Below are positions 41,735 through 50,261 of a stretch of DNA of 64,000 nt, in pieces (the first letter of the stretch is position 1; every line of letters begins with the position of its first letter). The stretch is from Jidongwangia harbinensis (GTDB taxonomy: Bacteria > Actinomycetota > Actinomycetes > Mycobacteriales > Micromonosporaceae). The notes under the pieces were generated by a model. That model saw nothing but the letters and a program-made list of their open reading frames with translations. It did no database searches and was not told the DNA's origin. The stretch spans positions 91,477-155,476 of the forward strand of contig NZ_JAIWNC010000026.1 of NCBI RefSeq assembly GCF_020216025.1, written 5' to 3'. A program made the translations under genes and the position numbers.

Positions 41735-42331
41735 ATGTCCACAGGGCAAGTCATCGTCCTCATCGTCGTCCTGCTGGTGATCATCGCCGTCGCCCTGCTC
41801 GCGGTGCGCGCCTCCCGGCGCCGCAAACTGCAGAAGACCTTCGGACCCGAGTACGACCGAGTGGTGGCCGACAGCGGCAACCGCACCGACGCCGAGAAGG
41901 AACTGCGCGAGCGGGAGAAGCGGCACGCGGAGCTGTCCCTCAAGGAGTTGTCGCCGGAGTCCCGCGCGCAGTACTCGGCGGCCTGGGAAGAGGTGCAGAT
42001 CCAGTTCGTCGACAGCCCCGAGCAGGCCGTGGGCACCGCGGACGAACTGACCACCCGCCTGATCGCCGAACGCGGCTACCCCACCGGGGACTACGACGAG
42101 CAACTCGCCAACCTCTCCGTGGAGCACGCCCGCACGCTCGGGCACTACCGTGACGCTCACGAGATCAGCCGGCGCAGTGAGCGCGGCGAGGCGAGCACCG
42201 AGGATCTCCGGCAGGCCCTGGTGCACTACCGCGCGCTCTTCGCCGACCTGCTCGGCGAGAACCCGGTTCCGACCGCCACCGACCATGACACCGACGCCCC
42301 GGGCAGCCGCCCGGACGCCGCCAGCCGCTGA
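41735..42331 (+). CDS. Single-TM protein with FVDSP module (uncharacterised, actinobacterial)
   Basis: 198 residues. An N-terminal TM helix (about 5-26, IVLIVVLLVIIAVALLAV) is followed by a charged helical cytosolic region. The segment WEEVQIQFVDSPEQAVGTAD and the C-terminal STEDLRQALVHYRALFADLL recur in the next protein. ATG has an excellent AAGGAGG (41723-41729) five bases upstream. I recall similar uncharacterised proteins widespread in actinobacteria. The gene pair is co-directional with a 12-bp gap, so they probably act together. Confidence 0.82.
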   Translation: MSTGQVIVLIVVLLVIIAVALLAVRASRRRKLQKTFGPEYDRVVADSGNRTDAEKELREREKRHAELSLKELSPESRAQYSAAWEEVQIQFVDSPEQAVGTADELTTRLIAERGYPTGDYDEQLANLSVEHARTLGHYRDAHEISRRSERGEASTEDLRQALVHYRALFADLLGENPVPTATDHDTDAPGSRPDAASR

Positions 42332-42343
42332 GGAGACCTGACC

Positions 42344-43642
42344 ATGCGCTTCTTCTCCAACGAGAGCAAGGAATCCAGCAACGACCAGGACGTCGACGTG
42401 CCGGCCAGGGCCGAACAGGAGAACCCGGCCCAGGCGCACGACGACCACCCGGACCGGGTGCAGTCGGAGCCGGTGGCGGTACCGCAGCAGCGGGCCGGCT
42501 CGCCGTGGTCGTCCGCCCCGGCCGACGAGGACGCCCCGCCGTTCCACGAGCCCGGTCCCCAGCCGACCGCGTTCGGCGCGTCGACCGTCGGCGGCGCCGT
42601 GGCCGCCTCCGCGGTCGCCAACCCGGCCAACGACACCTGGCAGGCGACCGACCGCGAGTCCGCGGCGAACGACGGGGTCGGCGACGACCGCGGCGTCGCG
42701 CCCGGCGACGGTGCGGTGAACGACGACACCGAGAAGCTGCCCACGGCCGGTTCGCACCGGGGCGGCCCCGACGACGTGGTCGATGTCGCCCTGGACGACC
42801 GGGGCTCGTTCGAGGACCCGAAGGTGAAGGGCGAGGCGCGCACGGACGGCGGCGAGGCGCACACCGTGGAGGACACCACGCCGCCGGACACGTCGCTGAC
42901 CGGCGCCACCGGCACGGCGTCCGCGGCCCCGCTGCGCGACGAGGGCGACTTCGACGACCCCAAGGTCGTCGACCCGGTCACCGGCCGGACGCTGGCACCG
43001 GAGGGCGACCGGACCGCCGACACCGACCCCGCCAACACCGCCACCGCCACCGCCACCGACGCGGACACCGACGCCGACGCCGACCGGACCGACGCGGCCG
43101 ACCAGGCCGCCGTGACCGACCGGGCTGCCGCGACCGACCAGGCCGACGCGACCGACCAGGCCGACCGGACCGACGACAGCCACCGGACCGACGCGGCCGA
43201 CCGGACCGGCACGGGGGACCGGGCCGCCGACGAGGCGATCAAGGACGAGGGCGGGTTCGCGGACCCGACGGTGGTCGACCCGGCCACCGGTCAGACGCTC
43301 GACGCGGACAAGGACACCGGCACGGACACGGACACGGCGGCCGAGGCGGAGGTGGCCGGCAAGCCCGGCTCGGTGGCCGAGCCGGCCGTGGCGGCGTTGT
43401 TCGCGGGCCCGGACGCCCAGTCGTTCCGGGACCGCTGGCGCGATGTCCAGTTGCGCTTCGTGGACAGCCCGAAGGAGGCCACCGCGGAGGCGGCCGGGCT
43501 GGTCGACGAGGCGGCCGACCGGCTGGCCGCGGCGCTCAAGGAGCAGAAGGCGAAGCTCGCCGGGGACCACGACGACACCGAGAAGCTGCGGGTGGAACTG
43601 CGCGGCTACCGCGAGATGCTGAACCGCATTCTCGACCTGTAA
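42344..43642 (+). CDS. Acidic, largely disordered protein with C-terminal FVDSP module
   Basis: 432 residues. The first 340 are acidic, Ala/Asp/Thr-rich and disordered; a repeated block occurs three times (RGSFEDPKV, EGDFDDPKVVDPVTGRTL and EGGFADPTVVDPATGQTL), and there is a TATATATDADTDADAD-like stretch. The last 75 residues form a helical module (FRDRWRDVQLRFVDSP ... EKLRVELRGYREMLNRIL) homologous to the end of the preceding protein. ATG with GGAGACC upstream (42332-42338). No known enzyme motif; a binding or scaffold role is possible. Confidence 0.78.
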   Translation: MRFFSNESKESSNDQDVDVPARAEQENPAQAHDDHPDRVQSEPVAVPQQRAGSPWSSAPADEDAPPFHEPGPQPTAFGASTVGGAVAASAVANPANDTWQATDRESAANDGVGDDRGVAPGDGAVNDDTEKLPTAGSHRGGPDDVVDVALDDRGSFEDPKVKGEARTDGGEAHTVEDTTPPDTSLTGATGTASAAPLRDEGDFDDPKVVDPVTGRTLAPEGDRTADTDPANTATATATDADTDADADRTDAADQAAVTDRAAATDQADATDQADRTDDSHRTDAADRTGTGDRAADEAIKDEGGFADPTVVDPATGQTLDADKDTGTDTDTAAEAEVAGKPGSVAEPAVAALFAGPDAQSFRDRWRDVQLRFVDSPKEATAEAAGLVDEAADRLAAALKEQKAKLAGDHDDTEKLRVELRGYREMLNRILDL

Positions 43643-43660
43643 GGACCGCGCGACGCGGCG

Positions 43661-43691
43661 CCTGTTCCTGACCTCACCCGTCAGGATCAGG
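43661..43691. promoter_or_regulatory. 12-bp inverted repeat overlapping the promoter of the WYL regulator
   Basis: CCTGTTCCTGAC (43661-43672) and GTCAGGATCAGG (43680-43691) pair with one mismatch around a 7-nt loop. It ends four bases before a TACCGT -10-like box (43695-43700), which ends six bases before the GTG start. The placement suggests an autoregulatory operator; a terminator of the preceding gene is the alternative. Confidence 0.5.
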
Positions 43692-43706
43692 CGCTACCGT
43701 TCCGGT

Positions 43707-44684
43707 GTGCGCGCCGGCCGGCTGGTCTCCCTTCTCCTGCTCCTGCAGACCAGGGGGCGGATGACCGCGGACCAGCTGGCCGCCGAACTGGAGGTCTCGG
43801 TCCGCACGGTGTACCGCGACGTGGAGGCGCTGGGCGCGGCCGGCGTGCCGATCTACGCCGACCGTGGTCCCACCGGCGGATATCAGTTGCTCGACGGCTA
43901 CCGCACCCGGCTGACCGGCCTCACCGGCGACGAGGCCGGCTCGCTGTTCCTGGCCGGGATGCCGGGTCCGGCCGCCGAACTCGGACTCGGATCCGTGCTG
44001 GCCGCGGCCGAGCTGAAACTGCGTGCCGCGCTGCCGGACGAACTGGCCGGCCGGGCCGGGCGGCTCCGCGAACGGTTCCACCTCGACGCGCCCGGCTGGT
44101 TCCGCGGCGACGAACCCACCCCGCACCTCGCCACGGTCGCCGACGCGGTGTGGAGCGACCGGCGGCTGTCGGTGCGGTACCGCCGGTGGAAGGCGCCGCG
44201 CGAGGTGAGTCGTTCCCTCGTACCGCTGGGTGTGGTCCTCAAAGCCGGCCGGTGGTATCTGGTGGCCGCCACGGACGACCGGGTGACCGCGTACCGGGTG
44301 GCGAACATCCTGGAGGCGGTGGTGCTGGACGAGCCGGTGCGGCGTCCGGCGGACTTCGACCTCACCACGTTCTGGGCCGAGTGGACGGAACGGTTCGAGC
44401 GCAGCGTCTACACCGGCTCCGCCACGGTACGGATGACCGCGGACGCGCTGCGCCGGATGGCGTTCCTGTTCCCGCCGGAGATGTCCCGGGTGGCCGTTGC
44501 CTGCGCCGGGGAACCGGACGCCGACGGCTGGCTGGAGACCACCGTGCCGATCGAGTCGATCCGGCACGGCCACGTCGAACTGCTGAAGCTGGGCGCCGAC
44601 GCCGAGGTGCTCGGGCCGCCGGAGCTGCGCGACCAGTTCGCCGCCACGGCGTCCGGCCTGGCCGCCCGTTACCTGGTGGACTGA
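43707..44684 (+). CDS. WYL-domain transcriptional regulator (YafY/PafBC-like)
   Basis: 325 residues. N-terminal DeoR-like HTH (about 1-55, MTADQLAAELEVSVRTVYRDVEALGAAG is the recognition region), then WYL domain (about 135-215, YRRWKAPREVSRSLVPLGVVLKAGRWYLVAAT: here the GRWYLVA core), and a C-terminal WCX extension. WYL proteins bind nucleic acid or nucleotide ligands. GTG start appears leaderless after TACCGT. The inverted repeat upstream suggests autoregulation; other targets are unknown. Confidence 0.88.
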   Translation: MRAGRLVSLLLLLQTRGRMTADQLAAELEVSVRTVYRDVEALGAAGVPIYADRGPTGGYQLLDGYRTRLTGLTGDEAGSLFLAGMPGPAAELGLGSVLAAAELKLRAALPDELAGRAGRLRERFHLDAPGWFRGDEPTPHLATVADAVWSDRRLSVRYRRWKAPREVSRSLVPLGVVLKAGRWYLVAATDDRVTAYRVANILEAVVLDEPVRRPADFDLTTFWAEWTERFERSVYTGSATVRMTADALRRMAFLFPPEMSRVAVACAGEPDADGWLETTVPIESIRHGHVELLKLGADAEVLGPPELRDQFAATASGLAARYLVD

Positions 44685-44692
44685 CCCGGCGC

Positions 44693-45181
44693 TCAGGTGC
44701 CGGCCAGCACCGGACCGGTCCCGGCCGCGTTGGTGCCGGGATCCGGCGGCGGCGGTTCCTGCTCCGTGACCGGGTCACTCTCGTCGTCGCTGGGCGTCGG
44801 GTCGGCCGGCTCCGTGGTGTTCTCGGTCGGCGGCGTGGTCGGCTCGTCGGTCGGAGTCGGTTCCGTGGTCGTCGCCGGCGGCTCGGTCGTCGGGTCCGGC
44901 TCCGGCTCCGGCGCCGTGCTGGTGGCGCTCCGGGACGGACGCGGCGACGGCCGGTCGGACAGCGGCTTGATCTCCGCCCGCGGCTTGGTCTCCAGCTTGG
45001 TCGCCGATTCGTCGGGGGCGGCACCGGCCCGGCCACCGACATCCGGCTGCTGCTCACTGATCACTGTCGGTGCCTTGCCGGGCGACACGGTCACGTTGCC
45101 GAACTGCGCGCCCAGCCACAGCGCCGGGCCCAGCCCGACCGCCACGATGGCTCCGAAGAGCGCCAAAGGTCCCCGTTCCAT
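44693..45181 (-). CDS. Membrane-anchored Pro/Thr/Glu-rich protein
   Basis: 162 residues. An N-terminal hydrophobic helix (about 7-26, LFGAIVAVGLGPALWLG) without clear signal-peptidase site is followed by a low-complexity outside domain rich in Pro, Thr, Glu and Ser (TTEPTPTDEPTTPP and similar). It resembles wall-spanning stalks of unknown function. ATG at 45181. The 222-bp region upstream (45182-45403) includes the palindrome GTGACctgaaGTCAC (45282-45296), which could be a regulatory site. It converges with the WYL regulator with an 8-bp gap. Confidence 0.7.
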   Translation of the reverse strand: MERGPLALFGAIVAVGLGPALWLGAQFGNVTVSPGKAPTVISEQQPDVGGRAGAAPDESATKLETKPRAEIKPLSDRPSPRPSRSATSTAPEPEPDPTTEPPATTTEPTPTDEPTTPPTENTTEPADPTPSDDESDPVTEQEPPPPDPGTNAAGTGPVLAGT

Positions 45182-45403
45182 CGGACGCCCCTCCCCCCTG
45201 TCATGACGATGATCGCTGTCTCGCTGGGGCTTCTTCTACCCAATTAGCGCAGAGATAAAGCGAACAACATCTGATCCCAGTGTGACCTGAAGTCACTGCC
45301 CGGTGACTCGATCGTCCGAGATGTGACCGTCTCTTTACCAGCACGGACGAGACGCCCGATTGGTTCAGTGATCTCAGTGTCCGAACGGGTGACTCACGCC
45401 GCA

Positions 45404-47446
45404 TCATCTGCCGCGGGCGAGAAACGCCACCGCGTTGTCCAGGGCGGCCCAGCCGCCCGGCAGTTCGTCGGAGTCCAGCGCGGTGCGCAGGGTCAGGGTG
45501 CGGCCGTCGCGCAGGCTCAGATCCCAGGACTTCGGGGTACGCCGGGTCTGCGCCGCGGCGGCCACCTCGGCGTACGGGACGAACCGCCCACCCAGCTCCG
45601 GATCGTTGCGACGCAGGTCCGCCGCCGCGAACCGGGCCAGCCGCCGCTTCGCCGACCCGTTCTGCGACCGCGGCAGCCCCGGCACCAGGAACAGCCCGGT
45701 GTCCGAGATCAACAGGTCGGTACGGCTGCCGTCAACCACCAGGTTGACCACGCCGCTGACCACCTCGGCACGTACCCCGGTCCGGGTGGCCCCGCCGTCC
45801 GCGGCCGGGTCGATGCCCAGCGCGGTCAGCCGGGCGTACGCCTGGTCGACGGTCGCCGGGTCGGTGGCCAGGGCCGCCGGGCCACCGAGGTCGAGGTGAC
45901 CGCCGTCCGGCGACACCAGTTCCGCGGCGCCGGTCCAGCTGTGCCGCCACCGGGCCGCGCCGCTGCGCAGCGCCGCCAGGGCGAGCAGCAGCGTGATCAG
46001 CTCGGCGATGCGGGCCACCGTCTCGTCCGGCGGCAGGCCCGGAAAGATCGTCTCGGCGACCTTGCCCAGCCGCCCGTCGGCCGCCAGGACCAGCACGTCC
46101 CCCGCGTTGGCGATGGGCGTGCCGGCCGCCCTGGTGAGGGTGCCCAGCGCCGCGTCGGCCTCGCGTTCCATCTCGGCGGTGCGGGCGGCGCCGAAGAACT
46201 CGTCCCAGCCGACCACGGCCCGTCCCCGCGGCGGGAACGCGACCGCCTGCAGCGCCCGGCCCAGACCAGGCAGATCAGGTACGAGTTCCGTCCGCGAACC
46301 GTCCGGCGGCCCGTCCGTCCCCGCTCCTGCGGCCGCACCCGGCGGGCCCGACCCACCGGCCGCGGACGTTGCCGGCGCTCCCGGGCCGCTGACGGCGGAC
46401 GTTGCCGGCGCTCCCGGGCCGCTGACGGCGGACGTTGCCGGCGCTCCCGGGCCGCTGACGGCGGACGTTGCCGGCGCTCCCGGGCCGCTGACGGCGGACG
46501 TTGCCGGCGGGCCGGGCCGTGTGGCGGCGGCCAGGGCGGCCAGGCGCTCGGGCACCGGCGGGTGGGTGTCCCACGGCGCCGGCGCGGCCGGTTCCCGCGC
46601 GCGCAGCGCCGCCAGGTCGTCCACCCGGGCGGCCAGCACCCGCAGGAAGCCGCCGAAGATGTCGTCCGGCGCGTGCCCGGCCCGCCAGCCCGGACCCAGG
46701 TACTCCGCGTAGAACAGGCGCTGCACCCCCTCCAGCGCCGGGCCGTCGCGCAGCACCGCGGACGCGGACGCGGCGCCGGCGAAGTCCGCGGCGATCCGGT
46801 CCGCGGCCAGCTCCTGCGCCCGGCTCACCGGCGCGTCGACCCGGCGGTACCAGTTCGCGTACGCCCGCAGCAGCGGCGCCGCCGGGTTACGCCTGGAGAT
46901 CCGTGGCACGGTCCGGCCCACCGCCACCCGCCCGCGGTACGCCAGCGGCGCCCACCGGCCCAGCATCGGCGAACCGTGCGCCAGCTCGTGCGCCACCACC
47001 GCGCGCAGCCGCCCGTCGTCCCAGGCCTGCAGCAGGGGCAGGCCGACGTACAGATCGCGGCGCCCGCCGACCAGGCCGAGCAGGCGGGTCCGTTCGGCGA
47101 GCGCGGCGGTGGCCTCGACCACCACGACAACGGTGTCCGGGGCGGGTACCCCGGCTGCGGCCGCCGCCGCGTCCACCAGCGACCAGAGGTGCGGGGCGTC
47201 GGCGCGCGGCACCGGCACGCCGGCCGGCTCGGCGCGGCGGGTGCGCAGGGCACGCCAGGTGGCGTACGCCATCACGCCGACCGTCGCGATGCACAGCGGC
47301 AGCCCGAGGCGCAACGCGACCGTGCCCGGCAGCAGAGCGAGGACCAGCAGGACGGGCACCACGACCAGCGCCAGTTGCAGTCCGGCGACGAGCAGGAATC
47401 CGGCCAGCATCGCGGCCGAGAGCCACGGCCTGACACCACCGCCCAC
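45404..47446 (-). CDS. M48-type zinc metallopeptidase, membrane protein with tandem repeats
   Basis: 680 residues. Two N-terminal hydrophobic segments (about 8-50) are followed by an M48 (HtpX/Ste24-like) peptidase region with zinc motif VAHELAHGS (about residues 151-159) and a third ligand Glu in SRAQELAADRIAADF (about 211). A repeated linker (33-bp units at 46368-46499) leads to a C-terminal region with further hydrophobic stretch (ITLLLALAALRSG) and a beta-rich tail resembling no domain I can name. Probably acts in membrane protein quality control. GTG 47446 has GAGGAG upstream. Confidence 0.85.
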   Translation of the reverse strand: MGGGVRPWLSAAMLAGFLLVAGLQLALVVVPVLLVLALLPGTVALRLGLPLCIATVGVMAYATWRALRTRRAEPAGVPVPRADAPHLWSLVDAAAAAAGVPAPDTVVVVVEATAALAERTRLLGLVGGRRDLYVGLPLLQAWDDGRLRAVVAHELAHGSPMLGRWAPLAYRGRVAVGRTVPRISRRNPAAPLLRAYANWYRRVDAPVSRAQELAADRIAADFAGAASASAVLRDGPALEGVQRLFYAEYLGPGWRAGHAPDDIFGGFLRVLAARVDDLAALRAREPAAPAPWDTHPPVPERLAALAAATRPGPPATSAVSGPGAPATSAVSGPGAPATSAVSGPGAPATSAVSGPGAPATSAAGGSGPPGAAAGAGTDGPPDGSRTELVPDLPGLGRALQAVAFPPRGRAVVGWDEFFGAARTAEMEREADAALGTLTRAAGTPIANAGDVLVLAADGRLGKVAETIFPGLPPDETVARIAELITLLLALAALRSGAARWRHSWTGAAELVSPDGGHLDLGGPAALATDPATVDQAYARLTALGIDPAADGGATRTGVRAEVVSGVVNLVVDGSRTDLLISDTGLFLVPGLPRSQNGSAKRRLARFAAADLRRNDPELGGRFVPYAEVAAAAQTRRTPKSWDLSLRDGRTLTLRTALDSDELPGGWAALDNAVAFLARGR
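46368..46499 (-). repeat. Four perfect 33-bp tandem repeats inside the M48 peptidase gene
   Basis: Four copies of a 33-bp unit start at 46368, 46401, 46434 and 46467, and a partial copy follows at 46500. They are in frame and encode an 11-residue unit related to PATSAVSGPGA. Perfect identity implies very recent expansion or active homogenisation. Confidence 0.92.
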
Positions 47447-47619
47447 GCTGCGCTCCTCACCTCGACCACGCGGTACCCGAGCTGGGGAAAGCGTAGGTGG
47501 CGGCGTGGCTCTCGCCACGGCAGGGCACCCGCCGGGTTCCGCCGCCCAGGCCGAGAAAGGGCCGGTGAGCTGCGACGACACGGTGCCGACGGGACAAGAA
47601 TTAAGGAAGATTTCGAGTT

Positions 47620-49062
47620 CTAGAGCCAGTCGATCTCGGGCGACGGATGGAACGCGATCCCCTGCGCGGTCCAGCGCGGCCCGAAGGCGGCCAGCCGGTG
47701 GCGGAACGACTCCCAGTCCCGCGCCCCGCGCGGCGACCAGCCGATCTCGGCGATCGCGGGCAGCCGCGGGAAGGTCATCGTCTGCACGTCGGCCATGCTG
47801 CGCAGCGTCTCAGACCACAGCGGCGCCTCGACGCCGAGCAGCGCCTCCTCGCCGACGCCGGGCAGGCGCGCCGCCGGATCCCACCGGTAGGAGCGTTCCA
47901 CGTCGATGCGGCCGGCCCAGTCGAGGCCGAGCCGGCTGTCCTCGGCGTACTTCATGTCCAGGTACACCCGGTCGGCCGGCGACATGATCACCTGGTTGCC
48001 ACGGGTCACCGCGCGGGCGGTGCCCTCGTCGGCCGTCTCGACGCGCCAGAACTGCGGCACCGCGTCGCCGGGCAGCTCGACCGAGGCCATCTCGTGCCAG
48101 CCCACCGCGCGCTTGCCGTACTTGGTGACCAGCGGCAGCACGCGGTCCATGAAGGTGCGGTAGTCCTCCGCGCTGGTGGCCTGCGCCTCGTCGCCGCCGA
48201 TGTGCAGGAACGGCCCCGGGGTCAGCGCGGCCACCTCGCGGATGACGTCCTCGAGGAATTCGTACGTGCGGTCCAGCCCGACGCAGAGCGAGCTGTACCC
48301 GACCTCGGTGTCGGTGCGCGGCGCCACCGGAACGCCGTCGCAGGTCAGCTCCGGGTAGGCCACCTGCGCCGCGTTGGTGTGCCCGGGCATGTCGATCTCC
48401 GGGACGATCGTGACGTACCGCTGGGCGGCGTACGCGACCAGGTCGGCGTACTCCTCCCGGGTGTAGAAGCCGGGGCCGGCGCCGTCGACGCCGGTGCCGG
48501 GGCCGCCGCCCACCTCGGTGAGGCGCGGCCAGCCGGCGATCTCCAGCCGCCACCCCTGGTCGTCGGTGAGGTGCAGGTGCAGGTGATTGATCTTGAACTG
48601 GGTGATCACGTCGAGGTAGGACTTCACCTCGTCGACGGTGAAGAAGTGCCGGGCCACGTCGAGCATCACGCCCCGGTACGCGAACCGCGGCCGGTCCGCG
48701 ATCCGCCCGCCCGGCACGGTCACGTCGCCCGTCCCGCTGACCGGCACGAGCTGGCGCAGCGTCTGCACCGCGGAGAACAGGCCCGCCTCGGTGTTCGCCC
48801 GCACGGTGAGCAGATCCCGGGCGACGTCCACGACGTACGCCTCGGGACCGCCGTCCACGTCCTCGAGCTGGAGCACGATGGCGCCGGCGGTCGGGCTCAC
48901 CGGCACCGGATGCCCGGTCGCGGAGCGCAGCACCTCGGCGAGCAGCAGCCCCACCGACTCGGTGGGCGTGCAGATCGCCGTACCGGAGTGGATCGTGAAG
49001 GTCGCGGCCGGATCCGGCCGCACCTCGGCCGGGACGGGAATGACGTCGCCTAGTTCTCGCAC
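47620..49062 (-). CDS. Beta-N-acetylhexosaminidase, GH20
   Basis: 480-residue GH20 enzyme releasing terminal GlcNAc/GalNAc from glycans such as chitin oligomers or muropeptides. Catalytic pair Asp-Glu in FLHIGGDEAQ (about residue 290), substrate loops FKINHLHLHLTDDQGWRLEI and TIVPEIDMPGHTNAAQVAYP are characteristic, and an N-terminal GH20b domain covers about 1-120. No signal peptide, so it may be cytosolic or exported by other means. GTG start at 49062. The region after it (47447-47619) contains no gene. Confidence 0.93.
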   Translation of the reverse strand: MRELGDVIPVPAEVRPDPAATFTIHSGTAICTPTESVGLLLAEVLRSATGHPVPVSPTAGAIVLQLEDVDGGPEAYVVDVARDLLTVRANTEAGLFSAVQTLRQLVPVSGTGDVTVPGGRIADRPRFAYRGVMLDVARHFFTVDEVKSYLDVITQFKINHLHLHLTDDQGWRLEIAGWPRLTEVGGGPGTGVDGAGPGFYTREEYADLVAYAAQRYVTIVPEIDMPGHTNAAQVAYPELTCDGVPVAPRTDTEVGYSSLCVGLDRTYEFLEDVIREVAALTPGPFLHIGGDEAQATSAEDYRTFMDRVLPLVTKYGKRAVGWHEMASVELPGDAVPQFWRVETADEGTARAVTRGNQVIMSPADRVYLDMKYAEDSRLGLDWAGRIDVERSYRWDPAARLPGVGEEALLGVEAPLWSETLRSMADVQTMTFPRLPAIAEIGWSPRGARDWESFRHRLAAFGPRWTAQGIAFHPSPEIDWL

Positions 49063-49139
49063 GGAGCGACTCTAAGGCCTGTTTCCGATTTGCGGGTGCA
49101 CACGGTCGCCCGAACCGGCTCCCGGCTATCGTCTCGGGC

Positions 49140-49673
49140 ATGCCGATGAGCACCCGCCGGGCCCAGCCGGAAGACGCGGAAACCCTTCATGAGCTGGCCT
49201 CTCGTACGTTCGCTCTGGCCTGTCCGTCCAGCACCGCGCAGGCCGACATCGACGAATTCATCGTCGCTAATTTGTCACGGGAGCGCTTCCATGAGTACCT
49301 GGCGGACCCGGCCCGCACGGTCCTGATCGCGGAGGCGGACGGCGTGCCGGTCGGCTACTCGATGCTCGTCGCCGGGCCGATCGCGGACCCGGACGTGCGG
49401 GCCGTGGTGGACGAGACGGCGAGCGTCGAGCTGAGCAAGTTCTATCTGCTCGCGGACAGCCACGGGTCGGGGGCGGCGGGCGCCCTGATGGCGGCGACGC
49501 TGGCGGAGGCCGTGACCGGCGGGGCGAAGTGGTGCTGGCTGGGGGTCAACCAGCAGAACGGGCGGGCGGCGCGGTTCTACCAGAAGCACGGGTTCGCGCT
49601 GGCCGGCACGAAGCGGTTCCTGGTCGGCAACGACTGGCACGACGACCACATCCGGGTACGCGCGCTGCCGTGA
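49140..49673 (+). CDS. GNAT-family N-acetyltransferase
   Basis: 177 residues. The acetyl-CoA site is seen in ELSKFYLLADSHGSGAAGALMAATLAEAV (Q/RxxGxG/A variant: SHGSGAAG), followed by WCWLGVNQQNGRAARFYQKHGF, the classical motif B. ATG with TATCGT (49127-49132) ending seven bases upstream, so leaderless. Divergent from the GH20 gene with a 77-bp gap. Substrate unknown. Confidence 0.88.
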   Translation: MPMSTRRAQPEDAETLHELASRTFALACPSSTAQADIDEFIVANLSRERFHEYLADPARTVLIAEADGVPVGYSMLVAGPIADPDVRAVVDETASVELSKFYLLADSHGSGAAGALMAATLAEAVTGGAKWCWLGVNQQNGRAARFYQKHGFALAGTKRFLVGNDWHDDHIRVRALP

Positions 49674-49691
49674 TGCCGCGGCGCGGTCCGC

Positions 49692-50192
49692 TCACGGCCG
49701 GCCGGGGCCGGGCCGGTGACCGTCGTCCGGAAGCTGGAACCAGGTGGCCGGCGCCGACGCCCACTCGATGCGCTGCCGGGTGAGCGGGCCGATCGGCGGC
49801 AGGTCGTCCAGCGTGAACCACCCCACGGCCAGGGACTCGTCGTCGTTGACCCGGGCCTCGCCGCCGGTCGCGCGGCAGCGGAAGGAGATGTCGACGTACT
49901 CGCACCGGTCGCCGTTGGGGTACGTGCTCGGCGGCTGGGTGAACACGCTGGTGACCCGCTCCGGGACCACGTGCACGGCGGTCTCCTCGTACACCTCGCG
50001 CACCACGGTCTCGGCGGGTTGCTCCCCCGGGTCCATCACGCCGGCGATCAGCGACCATTCCCGGTTGTCCGCGCGCTGCCCCAGCAGCAGGCGGCCGGCG
50101 TCGTCGAAGACGACGGCGGTCACGCCGGGCAGCAGGAGCAGGCCGTGGCCCACGTCCCGGCGCAATGCTGCGATGTACGGCGAAATCGGCAT
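49692..50192 (-). CDS. Nudix hydrolase
   Basis: 166 residues with the Nudix box GVMDPGEQPAETVVREVYEE, matching Gx5Ex7REUxEE; the position after TA is not the usual Gly. The N-terminus (MPISPYIAALRRDVGHGLLLLPGV) is typical of actinobacterial Nudix proteins for ADP-ribose or nucleoside diphosphate-linked substrates. ATG 50192 is chosen because the family sequence begins there. Convergent with the GNAT gene. Confidence 0.88.
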   Translation of the reverse strand: MPISPYIAALRRDVGHGLLLLPGVTAVVFDDAGRLLLGQRADNREWSLIAGVMDPGEQPAETVVREVYEETAVHVVPERVTSVFTQPPSTYPNGDRCEYVDISFRCRATGGEARVNDDESLAVGWFTLDDLPPIGPLTRQRIEWASAPATWFQLPDDGHRPGPGRP

Positions 50193-50261
50193 GCCGGACA
50201 ACCTAGCGGCGAACCCACCCGGCAGCCGGGACACCGCGTCCGAGTCGCCGCGGCCCGCACG

